64,000 nt of DNA from Microvirga arsenatis (GTDB lineage: Bacteria > Pseudomonadota > Alphaproteobacteria > Rhizobiales > Beijerinckiaceae): positions 496,001-560,000 of the forward strand of contig NZ_JAAAXJ010000003.1 of NCBI RefSeq assembly GCF_009910705.1. The letters are read 5' to 3'. The notes under the pieces were generated by a model, which saw only the letters and a list, made by a program, of their open reading frames with translations, had not been told where the DNA came from and ran no database searches. The position numbers were made by a program, and so were the translations under genes. Position 1 is the stretch's first letter, and each line of letters starts with the position of its first letter. Positions 37,728 to 48,574 of the stretch are shown here, piece by piece.

Positions 37728-38162
37728 TCATCGGGCGGCCTGGTCCCTGATCTGCCGGATCGCGGCATTGAATCCCTTGGGCGTGTTGCTGGATCCCGCG
37801 AGCTTGCCGACGTTCACCTGATCGATCGGCCTGCCGACGACGACCCTCGGCACGGCTGCCGCGAAACGCCGCTGCAACTCGAGCGACCGGGGAACGGTCG
37901 CGTGCGGGATCACCTCCACGGCGGTGATGACGCCGTTGGCCAGGGTCGCCTTGACCGTGATGAAGGAGGGTCCGCCGCCATACTGTCCGGTCGCGGTGTA
38001 GGTGCCGTCCGCATAGCGGTTCCGCTGGGACTGAGGCGCGGGTATGCCTACCCGGGTGGTTGTTGGCGCTGCCTCCGCTCTCGGCTCGGAGCTCAAGGCT
38101 CCGGCCAGCAGCAGGGCCGCCGGGATCATGGTCATCCGCTTCATTCTGTTTCCGATCGTCAC
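37728..38162 (-). CDS. Periplasmic FMN-binding domain protein
   Basis: About 144 residues. A signal peptide (MIPAALLLAGALSSEPRAEA) precedes an FMN-binding domain with YADGTYTATGQYGGGPSFIT and, near the end, LAGSSNTPKGFNAAIRQI. Ser/Thr in this last segment is where ApbE attaches FMN covalently in this family. GTG 38162 is chosen because AAGGA lies upstream. The adjacent apbE gene supports covalent flavinylation in the periplasm. Confidence 0.82.
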   Translation of the reverse strand: MTIGNRMKRMTMIPAALLLAGALSSEPRAEAAPTTTRVGIPAPQSQRNRYADGTYTATGQYGGGPSFITVKATLANGVITAVEVIPHATVPRSLELQRRFAAAVPRVVVGRPIDQVNVGKLAGSSNTPKGFNAAIRQIRDQAAR

Positions 38163-38178
38163 GTCGCTGTCCTTCCGT

Positions 38179-41166
<2,988 letters not shown>

Positions 41167-41181
41167 CTACCTGCTAAAAAA

Positions 41182-41209
41182 CGCATGAACCTATGAAGGA
41201 CTTTCATGA
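41182..41209. promoter_or_regulatory. Putative LysR operator between aldo/keto reductase and lysR-type genes
   Basis: Core ATGAAGGACTTTCAT (41193-41207), matching the site at 37675-37702 in 25 of 28 positions. It ends one base before the LysR start codon, so a bound regulator would also block its own translation start or promoter: autoregulation is expected. Confidence 0.72.
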
Positions 41210-42100
41210 ATGCCGCGGGATACCATCAACGACCTCCAAGCCTTCGTGGCCGTGGCGCGGGAGCAGAGCTTCACGAAGGCGGCGACGAAGCTCGGCGTCT
41301 CACAGTCGGCGCTGAGCCACACGGTGCGCGGGCTCGAGGCACAGCTCGGACTTCGGCTCCTGACCCGCACCACCCGCAGCGTCGCGCCAACCCCGGCGGG
41401 GGAGCGCCTGCTCATGACGATGGGGCCGCTCCTTGACGAGATCGAGGCCGGGTTGGCGGCCCTGAGCGAGTTCCGGGAGAGGCCTGCGGGGACCATCCGC
41501 ATCACGGCGGGCGAGCACGCGGCTCATACTGTTCTCTGGCCTGCGTTGGAGCGGCTGCTGCCGGACTATCCGGACATCAAGGTAGAAATCGACATCAACA
41601 ACGGCCTGACCGACATCGTGGCGGGGCGATACGATGCCGGCGTACGGCTCGGCGAACAGGTGGCAAAGGACATGGTGGCCGTCCGGATCGGGCCAGACAC
41701 GCGCATGGCGGTCGTCGGCGCACCGTCCTACCTTGCAAGTCGATCGCAGCCCAAGACACCGGAGGACCTGACCGCGCACGACTGCATCGGTCTGCGTATG
41801 CAATCCGGTGGTCTCCTGACATGGGAGTTCGAGAAGGGCGGCCGGGAAGTGAACGTGAAGGTCGAAGGGCGGCTCGTGTTCAACACCTCGCTCATGGCCC
41901 TTGAGGCGGCAGTGGCCGGGTATGGCTTGGCGTACCTGCTCGAGGATCGGGTTCAGGCCTGTGTTGCCGATGGACGGCTGGTCGGGGTTCTGGAGGACTG
42001 GTGCCCGCCGTTCTCAGGCTATCACCTGTACTATCCGAGCCGTCGCCAACCCACGCCGGCCTTCTCCCTGCTGGTCGATGCGCTGCGTTATCGCGGTTAA
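41210..42100 (+). CDS. LysR-family transcriptional regulator
   Basis: 296 residues. The N-terminal winged HTH is INDLQAFVAVAREQSFTKAA then KLGVSQSALSHTVRGLEAQL. An inducer-binding domain follows (IRITAGEHAAHTVLWPALER; YDAGVRLGEQVAKDMVAVRI), as in the CrgA/DsdC-like branch with many paralogues. The start is fixed by the normal distance to the HTH, yet no ribosome site is visible because the palindrome occupies that place. It is divergent from the aldo/keto reductase cluster and probably controls it. Confidence 0.92.
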   Translation: MPRDTINDLQAFVAVAREQSFTKAATKLGVSQSALSHTVRGLEAQLGLRLLTRTTRSVAPTPAGERLLMTMGPLLDEIEAGLAALSEFRERPAGTIRITAGEHAAHTVLWPALERLLPDYPDIKVEIDINNGLTDIVAGRYDAGVRLGEQVAKDMVAVRIGPDTRMAVVGAPSYLASRSQPKTPEDLTAHDCIGLRMQSGGLLTWEFEKGGREVNVKVEGRLVFNTSLMALEAAVAGYGLAYLLEDRVQACVADGRLVGVLEDWCPPFSGYHLYYPSRRQPTPAFSLLVDALRYRG

Positions 42101-42371
42101 ACAGGAGACGCGATCATCAGTCCAATAAGAAGTTTGTAATGGCGTGTTTGTGGTGTTATTGTAGAACTTATCCTTTGCGTAATCTCGTCTAATAGGCGCC
42201 CCTTGATCAAGAGCACCCGGCGCGACGGCTCAAAGATCGATCTAGCTGATTCTCACTGCGTGACCCGCGAGACTTACCAGGACTTCTTGGCCGTGAGCCG
42301 TCCCAACGTCCTTCTATTTCGTTTCGCCAGCCATTATATGGACTTGGGTAACCTTTTCTGAGTTCCTCTGC

Positions 42372-42842
42372 ATGATTGAAGCCATCGATATTCCCCTGCT
42401 GCTCAAAGCAGTTGAGGCAGGTGCGATCGTAGCTGCGTCGGCTACGGTCGAAGAAGCGACAAAAGACATCTATAACAAGTTTAAGACCACCCTCGCTGGT
42501 ATCTTCGGTCGATCGGTGGGGCGAGCCGCCGACAAGATTGGTAATGAGGCAACTCGCGAGGAAGGACGCGCTGAACTCGCGGCCGCGATTACCACCATTC
42601 CAAACGAGGACACGTTCGAATTACAGGAGAGCGTCCAAGCACTCCTTTCGGCGCTGAAGGCAGATCCGAACGCCCAGGCTGCCGTCCAGCGGGCCCAGAT
42701 CGACCTGGATCTGGACGTCGCCGGAAATGTCCTCCTGACGAACATCAAGAACGCCCAGGACATTGGCGTCAAGGCAAAGGTCGGCGGAGACTTCACGCTC
42801 AGCGACCTGACAATGGGGAACCGGGACAAGCCGGGAAACTGA
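42372..42842 (+). CDS. Hypothetical protein, partner of the TPR-PIN gene
   Basis: 156 residues. The first half is helical and alanine-rich (LLLKAVEAGAIVAASATVEE; TTLAGIFGRSVGRAADKIG). The second half has short strands and a glycine/aspartate-rich tail (LDLDVAGNVLLTNIKNAQD, KAKVGGDFTLSDLTMGNRDK). Such GGD-type tails recall accessory proteins of bacterial NTPase conflict systems, but I recognise no named family. The stop TGA at 42840-42842 is part of CTGA, which opens the frame leading into the giant downstream protein. The two are therefore one translation unit, and this protein may be its regulator or sensor. Confidence 0.7.
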   Translation: MIEAIDIPLLLKAVEAGAIVAASATVEEATKDIYNKFKTTLAGIFGRSVGRAADKIGNEATREEGRAELAAAITTIPNEDTFELQESVQALLSALKADPNAQAAVQRAQIDLDLDVAGNVLLTNIKNAQDIGVKAKVGGDFTLSDLTMGNRDKPGN

Positions 42843-43003
42843 CCGGCGCGCCGTCGGAGGACGTCGACGGCGCGCCGACCTCCTTCCATCTTGTCCAGAC
42901 CATCAACGCAAGCGTCTCGGTCTCCACGAACGGCGGTGCCAGCACGATCCAGATTGGGACCGGCGTCAATCCCGACGATGTCGCGACGGCCGTCGTTAAT
43001 CAG

Positions 43004-46000
43004 ATGCTGCAACGAGGCCTCTTCGCCACGCATGGAGCGGACGCGCGCATTGTATCTGGAGACGGACCTCCGTCATTGAACCCGTTCGAAGCGTTCCTGA
43101 ATCAGGAAATCGACCGGCTCAGGGACGAAGCGCGCCACAAGGATCCTCGCGAGGCCCTCAAGGATTTCGAGGGGCTGCTGGCACGCCTTCCTTCCAATCC
43201 GAGCGGAATGATCCTATTCCGGATCAAGGCCAACATCGCTTTCCAGCATTTCGCCAGCGACAACCTCGAGGCGGCGTCGCGCTGGTGGCTTGAGGCTTAT
43301 GACCACGCCCCACAGGATCCGCGTGCCGCCGCTAACAAGATCCTGGGCTTGTGGATGGGTGGCGACCCGCTGGCCGCCGTAGAATTCGGCCGGTCCGTCT
43401 TGCGGGCTGATCCAGCGAATGAGCTTGCCGCTTCGTACATCCCGCAGGCCGCCGCCATGGTCCCCGAGATCGAGGACGGCCTCGAGGGCATCCCGTTGGG
43501 CCTACGCGAGCGGGAATCCGTGATCGCCGGCGAGATCATCTTCTTGCGTAGTCGTGGCGCATCCAAGATCTGGCATGCCAAGGTGCGCCGCGGCCTTGAG
43601 CTTTATCCGGACAGCGAGACCCTGAAGGTCTATAGCGCCTATGCGACGCTCGACCAAGCGGTTGCGGACGAGGAGATCCAACGCACCCGGATTATTAATG
43701 ACTCAATACGGAACGAGCTTAAGACGGCTGCCACGGTGCTTGACGCCTACTGGCGCTCAAAGCCGAGCGCATTCCTGACCCGGCAGTATGACGACGCTGT
43801 CCCGGCACTCGCGGGAGCAATGGTGGCGTACCATCTCCTGCACGACAAGGAGAAAGCGCTCGGTCTGGCGACTGAGATCGCCGACCGGAAGATCGGCGAG
43901 AAGGAGGTCTTAGCCAACGCGGTTTACGTTGCCCTGGACAACCGGAAATACGATCTGGCCCGGCGGCTGCTCGATGTTCTCCCGGACGATCCCGATTTGG
44001 CGTTCAACCGCGGCCTCCTGTTGATGCAACTGGGAGACGACGACGGCGCTGTCGAGGCCTTCGGCCGGGCTAACATCCCCGAGCACGAGCGCGGGATGGT
44101 CGAGACCGCTCTCGCACTGGTGCCGTTCCGAAAGCCGGAGACGCATCCGGGCATCGACGCGTTGAAAGCTATCCAGCGGGCCGCCATAGGCCATCCGCGC
44201 CAATCGGTGCTCGTGGCGCAGACAGCCATGATGCTGGGCGAGACCGACATCGCCGATGAGGCGTATCGAGCCGCCCTCGCCGCCATCACGCCCGAAAGCC
44301 ACATCGCCGCCCGCCTGATGGTCGCGAACTATGCGGAGCAATCCGGCTCGCCGAGCGACGTCATCGACCTGCTCGACGGGTATTTGCCGGCCCACGGCTT
44401 TGAGAAGGAATACATCTGGCTCGCCATGGCGCACGCCCAGGAGTATCCGCCACGGAAGCGGAACCTGAACTTCTTCGAAAACGTGCGGCCGGACCTCCAG
44501 GCAAAGCGTAGCGTCGCGGTGGCACACGCCACGGTCCTATTGAACGCTAACAGGCTTCTCGACGCGCAACGGATGTTCCGCCGCCTCCACAAGGAGGATC
44601 CAAACGACCCGTACGTCGCCTATCGGCTCGCCGAGACATATCGTCGGCTCAGGAAGCCCGGCAAGGCGCGCAATGTCTTCAAAGGCCTTAAGCTCGACCG
44701 GCTCACCGGACACGTCCAGCAGCAGGCGGCCGTTATCCATGAGGTCGCTAAGGCGGGCGAGCCAGACCGCGCGCTCGTCGCGGCCTATAATCTCGAGCGG
44801 CGGCACCCTGACGACCATGTCGCAGCCTTGTCTCTGGTCTACCTAGTATTCTCGTCGGCCAGCCAGAGTGAGCTTCTCCAGTCCTCGGTGGCCGGCCCGG
44901 ACACATGGGTCTCGATCACCGGCCCGAACGGCGAAAGTCGCGCGTTCGTCATTGACGAGGGGCCAGACCTTTTCGGGACCACGGTCTATCCCCCGGACCA
45001 CAGCCTGGCGGTCATGGTGACGGGCAAGCGCGCCGGAGACACGTTCACCATCCCCAAGGCAGTGGGCGAGCCTGAAGAATGGAGGGTCGCCGAGGTCAGG
45101 AGCAAATACTTGCATATCCACCTCGTGATCAGCGAGGAGTACGAGCAACGCTATCCGGGAAAACCGGGGCTCACGCGCTTCGTCATGCAGGACGGCAACG
45201 TGGACGCTGCACTGCAGGTGGTCAAGGAGACGTCCGAGGCGCAGCGCAGGATGGCGCTGCTACACCGCGAAGGCATGCCGCTCGCCGCGTTGGCCCGCCG
45301 CCTCGGCGGTGACCCGGTCGGATTCGCCTGGTATCTCCGCAGCCTCGGCGAGGAAATCCGCACGTGCATCGGCACCGCGGCCGAGCGCGCCGAGGCGTTC
45401 AGGATCGTTGGAGCGAGCCGAGGCAAGGGCGTTGTGCTCGATCCGTACACGGCCTGGATTGCCGCCGAGTTGGACCTTTTCCCCGTCCTCAAGGAGTGGT
45501 TCGGCACGGTCTACACGCCGGCATCGACCTTGCGAATGGCCGACCGCATGAAAGCGAACCTGCAGGAGAACTACGGCAGCAGCCAGATGACGATGGGCTG
45601 GCGGGATGGGCAGTTCTACCGGGACGATATTACCCCGGAACGCGTCGCCGGACAGATCGCGGCCGTGGAGGCGGTCAAGGAGAAGATCGAGGCGGGCTGT
45701 CAGATCGAGACGGTGCTGCTTCCTGACGACCTAGGCCCGGAAGTCCGGCAGACCCTAGACATTTTCGGATCCCGGTTTCTCGACGCCGCCTTCCTGGCCA
45801 AGGAGAAGGGCTGTGCTCTCCTGTCCGACGACCTCAACTACCGCGTCTTCGCCTGGTATGCCACCACAGTCGAGGGCGTCTGGCTACAGGCCGTCCTCTA
45901 CCGCATGAACGAGGGGGGCCATCTCGGCCTGGCGTCTTACGCCAAGGCTGTGATCGGACTGGCGGGGCGGCGCCACGGCTTCGTCACATTCGACGCTGAC

Positions 46001-46483
46001 CTGCTCCGGGAGGTGCTAGGCCAAGCGGACAACGAACTGTGGGAGTTCCGGGCCATCTCACATTATATTGGCAGCCGTGACGCGGACCTGAGATCCCACA
46101 TCGCGGTCGCCGGCAGCTTCATCGACGGCCTCTGGATTGGCGCGGACCACCCTGGACCCAAGGAGCGCCAAGCCGTTTCAATTCTGCTAGACAACCTGTT
46201 GCGCAACTACCGCACCGAATGGGGCCGGTTAGTCGCGATGCTGCTTTATGGGCTCTCGGGAAATAGACGGGCCACTTCGTTCGTTTTGGACTGGGTCATA
46301 GGACATCTCTTGCCATTGAACGTCCTTGAAGAGAGTGTTCACAGCCTTCTCAACAGTGAGGAGCGCCCCAGAGTAGGCGAGTTTATTCAGCGTCGGCGCC
46401 TGCGAAGGAGCCCTCGGCTTAGACTGCTCTCGACCACTTGGCGAGGCAATAATATCGGACCCTGGGAACAGAATTCGCGATAG
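43004..46483 (+). CDS. Giant TPR - GreA/B C-terminal-like - PIN-like protein
   Basis: 1159 residues from the first ordinary start. Tetratricopeptide-like helical repeats fill about 20-600 (AFNRGLLLMQLGDDDGAVEA; LLNANRLLDAQRMFRRLHKE). At about 630-705 a small beta domain resembles the GreA/GreB C-terminus (VYPPDHSLAVMVTGKRAGDT). At about 805-1010 a PIN-like nuclease core carries spaced acidic residues (VVLDPYTAWIAAELD; CALLSDDLNYR; FVTFDADLL). I recall this order as the TPR-GreAB-C-PIN conflict architecture; that link is from memory. The reading frame continues upstream to CTG 42839 without an ATG, GTG or TTG. The last ~30 residues are arginine-rich and may be a replaced end. Confidence 0.78.
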   Translation: MLQRGLFATHGADARIVSGDGPPSLNPFEAFLNQEIDRLRDEARHKDPREALKDFEGLLARLPSNPSGMILFRIKANIAFQHFASDNLEAASRWWLEAYDHAPQDPRAAANKILGLWMGGDPLAAVEFGRSVLRADPANELAASYIPQAAAMVPEIEDGLEGIPLGLRERESVIAGEIIFLRSRGASKIWHAKVRRGLELYPDSETLKVYSAYATLDQAVADEEIQRTRIINDSIRNELKTAATVLDAYWRSKPSAFLTRQYDDAVPALAGAMVAYHLLHDKEKALGLATEIADRKIGEKEVLANAVYVALDNRKYDLARRLLDVLPDDPDLAFNRGLLLMQLGDDDGAVEAFGRANIPEHERGMVETALALVPFRKPETHPGIDALKAIQRAAIGHPRQSVLVAQTAMMLGETDIADEAYRAALAAITPESHIAARLMVANYAEQSGSPSDVIDLLDGYLPAHGFEKEYIWLAMAHAQEYPPRKRNLNFFENVRPDLQAKRSVAVAHATVLLNANRLLDAQRMFRRLHKEDPNDPYVAYRLAETYRRLRKPGKARNVFKGLKLDRLTGHVQQQAAVIHEVAKAGEPDRALVAAYNLERRHPDDHVAALSLVYLVFSSASQSELLQSSVAGPDTWVSITGPNGESRAFVIDEGPDLFGTTVYPPDHSLAVMVTGKRAGDTFTIPKAVGEPEEWRVAEVRSKYLHIHLVISEEYEQRYPGKPGLTRFVMQDGNVDAALQVVKETSEAQRRMALLHREGMPLAALARRLGGDPVGFAWYLRSLGEEIRTCIGTAAERAEAFRIVGASRGKGVVLDPYTAWIAAELDLFPVLKEWFGTVYTPASTLRMADRMKANLQENYGSSQMTMGWRDGQFYRDDITPERVAGQIAAVEAVKEKIEAGCQIETVLLPDDLGPEVRQTLDIFGSRFLDAAFLAKEKGCALLSDDLNYRVFAWYATTVEGVWLQAVLYRMNEGGHLGLASYAKAVIGLAGRRHGFVTFDADLLREVLGQADNELWEFRAISHYIGSRDADLRSHIAVAGSFIDGLWIGADHPGPKERQAVSILLDNLLRNYRTEWGRLVAMLLYGLSGNRRATSFVLDWVIGHLLPLNVLEESVHSLLNSEERPRVGEFIQRRRLRRSPRLRLLSTTWRGNNIGPWEQNSR

Positions 46484-46739
46484 TTGCCTGCCAGGTTTGG
46501 GACAGCTGCGGCGAGCCACGGTGTCAAGGTGTGTCCGCTTGGCACCTTCAGCGGAGCATCTATCCAGATTCCACAACAGGCAGTCACCACAAACCTTTAT
46601 CGCAATTTCGGGGATCTCCCTTGCCTCATGCTGAGCATCACGATGCTGCTCTCCTTCGGTATCTCAGTTTGGATTGGAGTGAGGTCTAGGGCATCCGCTC
46701 CTGCAAGAAGGCTACAGCAAGCTAGGCCAAGCTGACCCC

Positions 46740-47062
46740 AGGGCAGGGAAGGGGGCGTCGAGAAGGTCGAGGCCTTCGCCCGGATCATTGACGAGGCGGT
46801 GGGTCAGGGCCAGAAGGATCTGCAGCGGCTGACCCTCGCGCGCGCGAGCATGATTCGGCGGGCGAAGGACTGCCGCAGCAACTCACGTCTGCCGCAGCTC
46901 ATCGAGGTGTTCCTGTCGCGTCCGCTCGTGTCGGTGGCAATCGCCTCCAAGTTGATAGGTGTCACGCCGAAGGCGGTCGACCTCATGCTGGCACAGCTTG
47001 GCGGGGCTCTGCCAAGGGAGCTTACGGGGCGTCGGCGTTTTCGCGCGTGGGGCATCGTCTAA
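46740..47062 (+). pseudogene. RHE_PE00001/DUF1612-type HTH protein, C-terminal remnant
   Basis: The frame is open from about 46740 (VEKVEAFARIIDEAVGQGQ) to a stop at 47060-47062. It ends with the family HTH (VSVAIASKLIGVTPKAVDLM) and the closing motif RRRFRAWGIV. The N-terminal two-thirds of the usual protein are missing, and the sequence upstream is unrelated. Such genes are frequent on rhizobial plasmids and islands. Confidence 0.65.
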
Positions 47063-47612
47063 GGAGTGCCCGAGCGCAGGCGGCTCCAACGGACATGAAG
47101 TTAAGGGCAACTGCCGGCCGCTAAGCCGACCTTCGCACGGCCACGCGTAAACGCTCAGATCGACCCGGCGCTGACCTTGGATGTGATCTGTCCTCCCACG
47201 AACTGGACCGGACCATCACCCAGCTGTGCCCAATAAACTTGCTGGGCAGCAAGGATTGCGCCCAGCAAGGTCTCGAAGGCCAGATGCTAGACTGACCGAT
47301 CAAACAGCTCCATCGGCATCGCATTCCGGTGCTCATCAGACGACATGCCAATGCCGATGGCGGTGCTCAGAGGAACCCGGCCCAGACCCTGTGGGGCTGG
47401 GCCGGGTATCTTTCCCGTCCGACCTTGCAATCCGGTATGGAAGCCCCATATTCACTTTATCGACTTTGGCCGAACAATCGGGCCGTTTCGCCTTGGTACT
47501 GCCGGGCGCACGTTCAGACACTCTCCCCAAACATCGACGAACCCGAGTACAAGGTTGTGCTTCCGCATGCCCTTGAGCTCACGTGCACTCACACATACCC
47601 AAGGATACTGCC
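47063..47612. other. Gene-free stretch before the cold-shock gene
   Basis: No gene is convincing. Short open frames lack ribosome sites and natural composition. It contains a strong hairpin at 47376-47406 and, from about 47440, probably the long 5' leader of the cold-shock gene, which in this family often carries thermoregulated RNA structure. Confidence 0.45.
47376..47406. terminator. Strong hairpin, possible terminator
   Basis: A perfect 10-bp stem, CCCGGCCCAG and CTGGGCCGGG, with an 11-base loop. It is followed by TATCTTTCCC, a weak T-rich tail on the plus strand. It could end a decayed upstream transcript or be a remnant of a mobile element end. Confidence 0.45.
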
Positions 47613-47822
47613 ATGAACACGGGCACCGTAAAATTCTACAACGATCAAAAAGGCTTCGGCTTCATCCAACCGAGCAACGGTAGCAAGGACGTGTTCGTCC
47701 ATGCCACCGCTCTGGAGCGCGCCGGCATGCGCGGCCTCGTCGAAGGCCAGAAGGTTGCCTTTGATACGGCGGAAGACCGCCGCTCCGGCAAGATCGCCGT
47801 CAACAACATCGAGAACGCATAA
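47613..47822 (+). CDS. cspA: CspA-family cold-shock protein
   Basis: 69 residues, one cold-shock OB-fold with both RNA-binding motifs (KGFGFIQP and VFVHATAL). It binds single-stranded RNA as a chaperone in cold and stationary phase. ATG 47613 has AAGGA upstream. It ends in a strong intrinsic terminator 45 bases downstream, so it is a single-gene transcript. An unusually long leader may hold regulatory structure. Confidence 0.95.
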   Translation: MNTGTVKFYNDQKGFGFIQPSNGSKDVFVHATALERAGMRGLVEGQKVAFDTAEDRRSGKIAVNNIENA

Positions 47823-47866
47823 AGCGCGTCTCTCCGGTGCAGGCTTATCTGTACTGCGCCATCGAG

Positions 47867-47891
47867 GCCGCTCCCATGGGAGCGGCTTTTT
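47867..47891 (+). terminator. Rho-independent terminator of the cold-shock gene
   Basis: Perfect stem GCCGCTCCC-AT-GGGAGCGGC followed by TTTTT on the plus strand. Confidence 0.9.
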
Positions 47892-47941
47892 GTTTGCATC
47901 TGTGGTGCTGCCACTGCGCAGTGTCACGCTGGAGAACCGAC

Positions 47942-48133
47942 ATGCTTCATCGATACAAGATCCGACAGATGGTGCGCCTCGTGCGTGCGCCGATTTCTGA
48001 CAGTCGCGCCGCTGGCAGCGGCGTCTACGAGGTCGTTCGCCTCATGCCGGCCGACGAGACCGGCGAAGTCTCCTACCGGATCAAATCGGGTGTTACGGAG
48101 CGCGCCGTCCGCGAGAGCGAGATCAGAGCATGA
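47942..48133 (+). CDS. Small conserved-looking basic protein
   Basis: 63 residues (MLHRYKIRQMVRLVRAPISD ... ADETGEVSYRIKSGVTERAV). The short beta-rich layout suggests a small one-domain protein. GGAGAACC precedes the ATG. Its stop overlaps the next start in ATGA, so the two are translationally coupled. I know this type as a recurrent hypothetical in Methylobacteriaceae; function unknown. Confidence 0.65.
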   Translation: MLHRYKIRQMVRLVRAPISDSRAAGSGVYEVVRLMPADETGEVSYRIKSGVTERAVRESEIRA

Positions 48134-48507
48134 GTGGTTTCCGAGACAAGGACTTCGGTGACCGGCTGAGCACGGCCGAGAACGCCCGCAAGGCCATGCT
48201 GGAGCGCGTCCGGGCCAAGCCGGGTGCCGACGATCCGGCTGTGGCCGAACGCAGAGCAACTCGACAGGCGATCAGCACCGCCCGTGAGGCGCGGCTGGCG
48301 GAACGCGAGGCCGCCAAGATCGCCGAGCAGGCCCGCGAGGCAGCAGAGCGGGAGGCGCAGCAAGCGGCCGCCCATGAGCAGCGGCTTTCTCAGGAAGTAG
48401 CTGAGGCCGCTGAACGCGCGGAGAAGGCCGAGCGTCAGGTTGCTCTGGAAGCAGAGCAAAAGGCAGCCCGGGACGCCCGCTATGCCGCCCGAAAGGCGCG
48501 CAAGTGA
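48130..48507 (+). CDS. DUF6481 coiled-coil protein
   Basis: 125 residues, nearly all charged helix (AREARLAEREAAKIAEQARE; EVAEAAERAEKAERQVALE), a long coiled coil rich in Ala, Glu and Arg. It opens with SGFRDKDFGDRLSTAENARK, which fits DUF6481. Start overlaps the stop of the 63-residue gene (ATGA). The family has no known role; the Arg/Glu pattern suggests a structural or RNA-associated stress protein. The kinase gene follows within 70 bases. Confidence 0.8.
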   Translation: MSGFRDKDFGDRLSTAENARKAMLERVRAKPGADDPAVAERRATRQAISTAREARLAEREAAKIAEQAREAAEREAQQAAAHEQRLSQEVAEAAERAEKAERQVALEAEQKAARDARYAARKARK

Positions 48508-48574
48508 GCTAATCCGCGGCATCCGCCAAACGCCTGACAGCCTTTCACCACACCTCCATCACATCGGATTGGCC

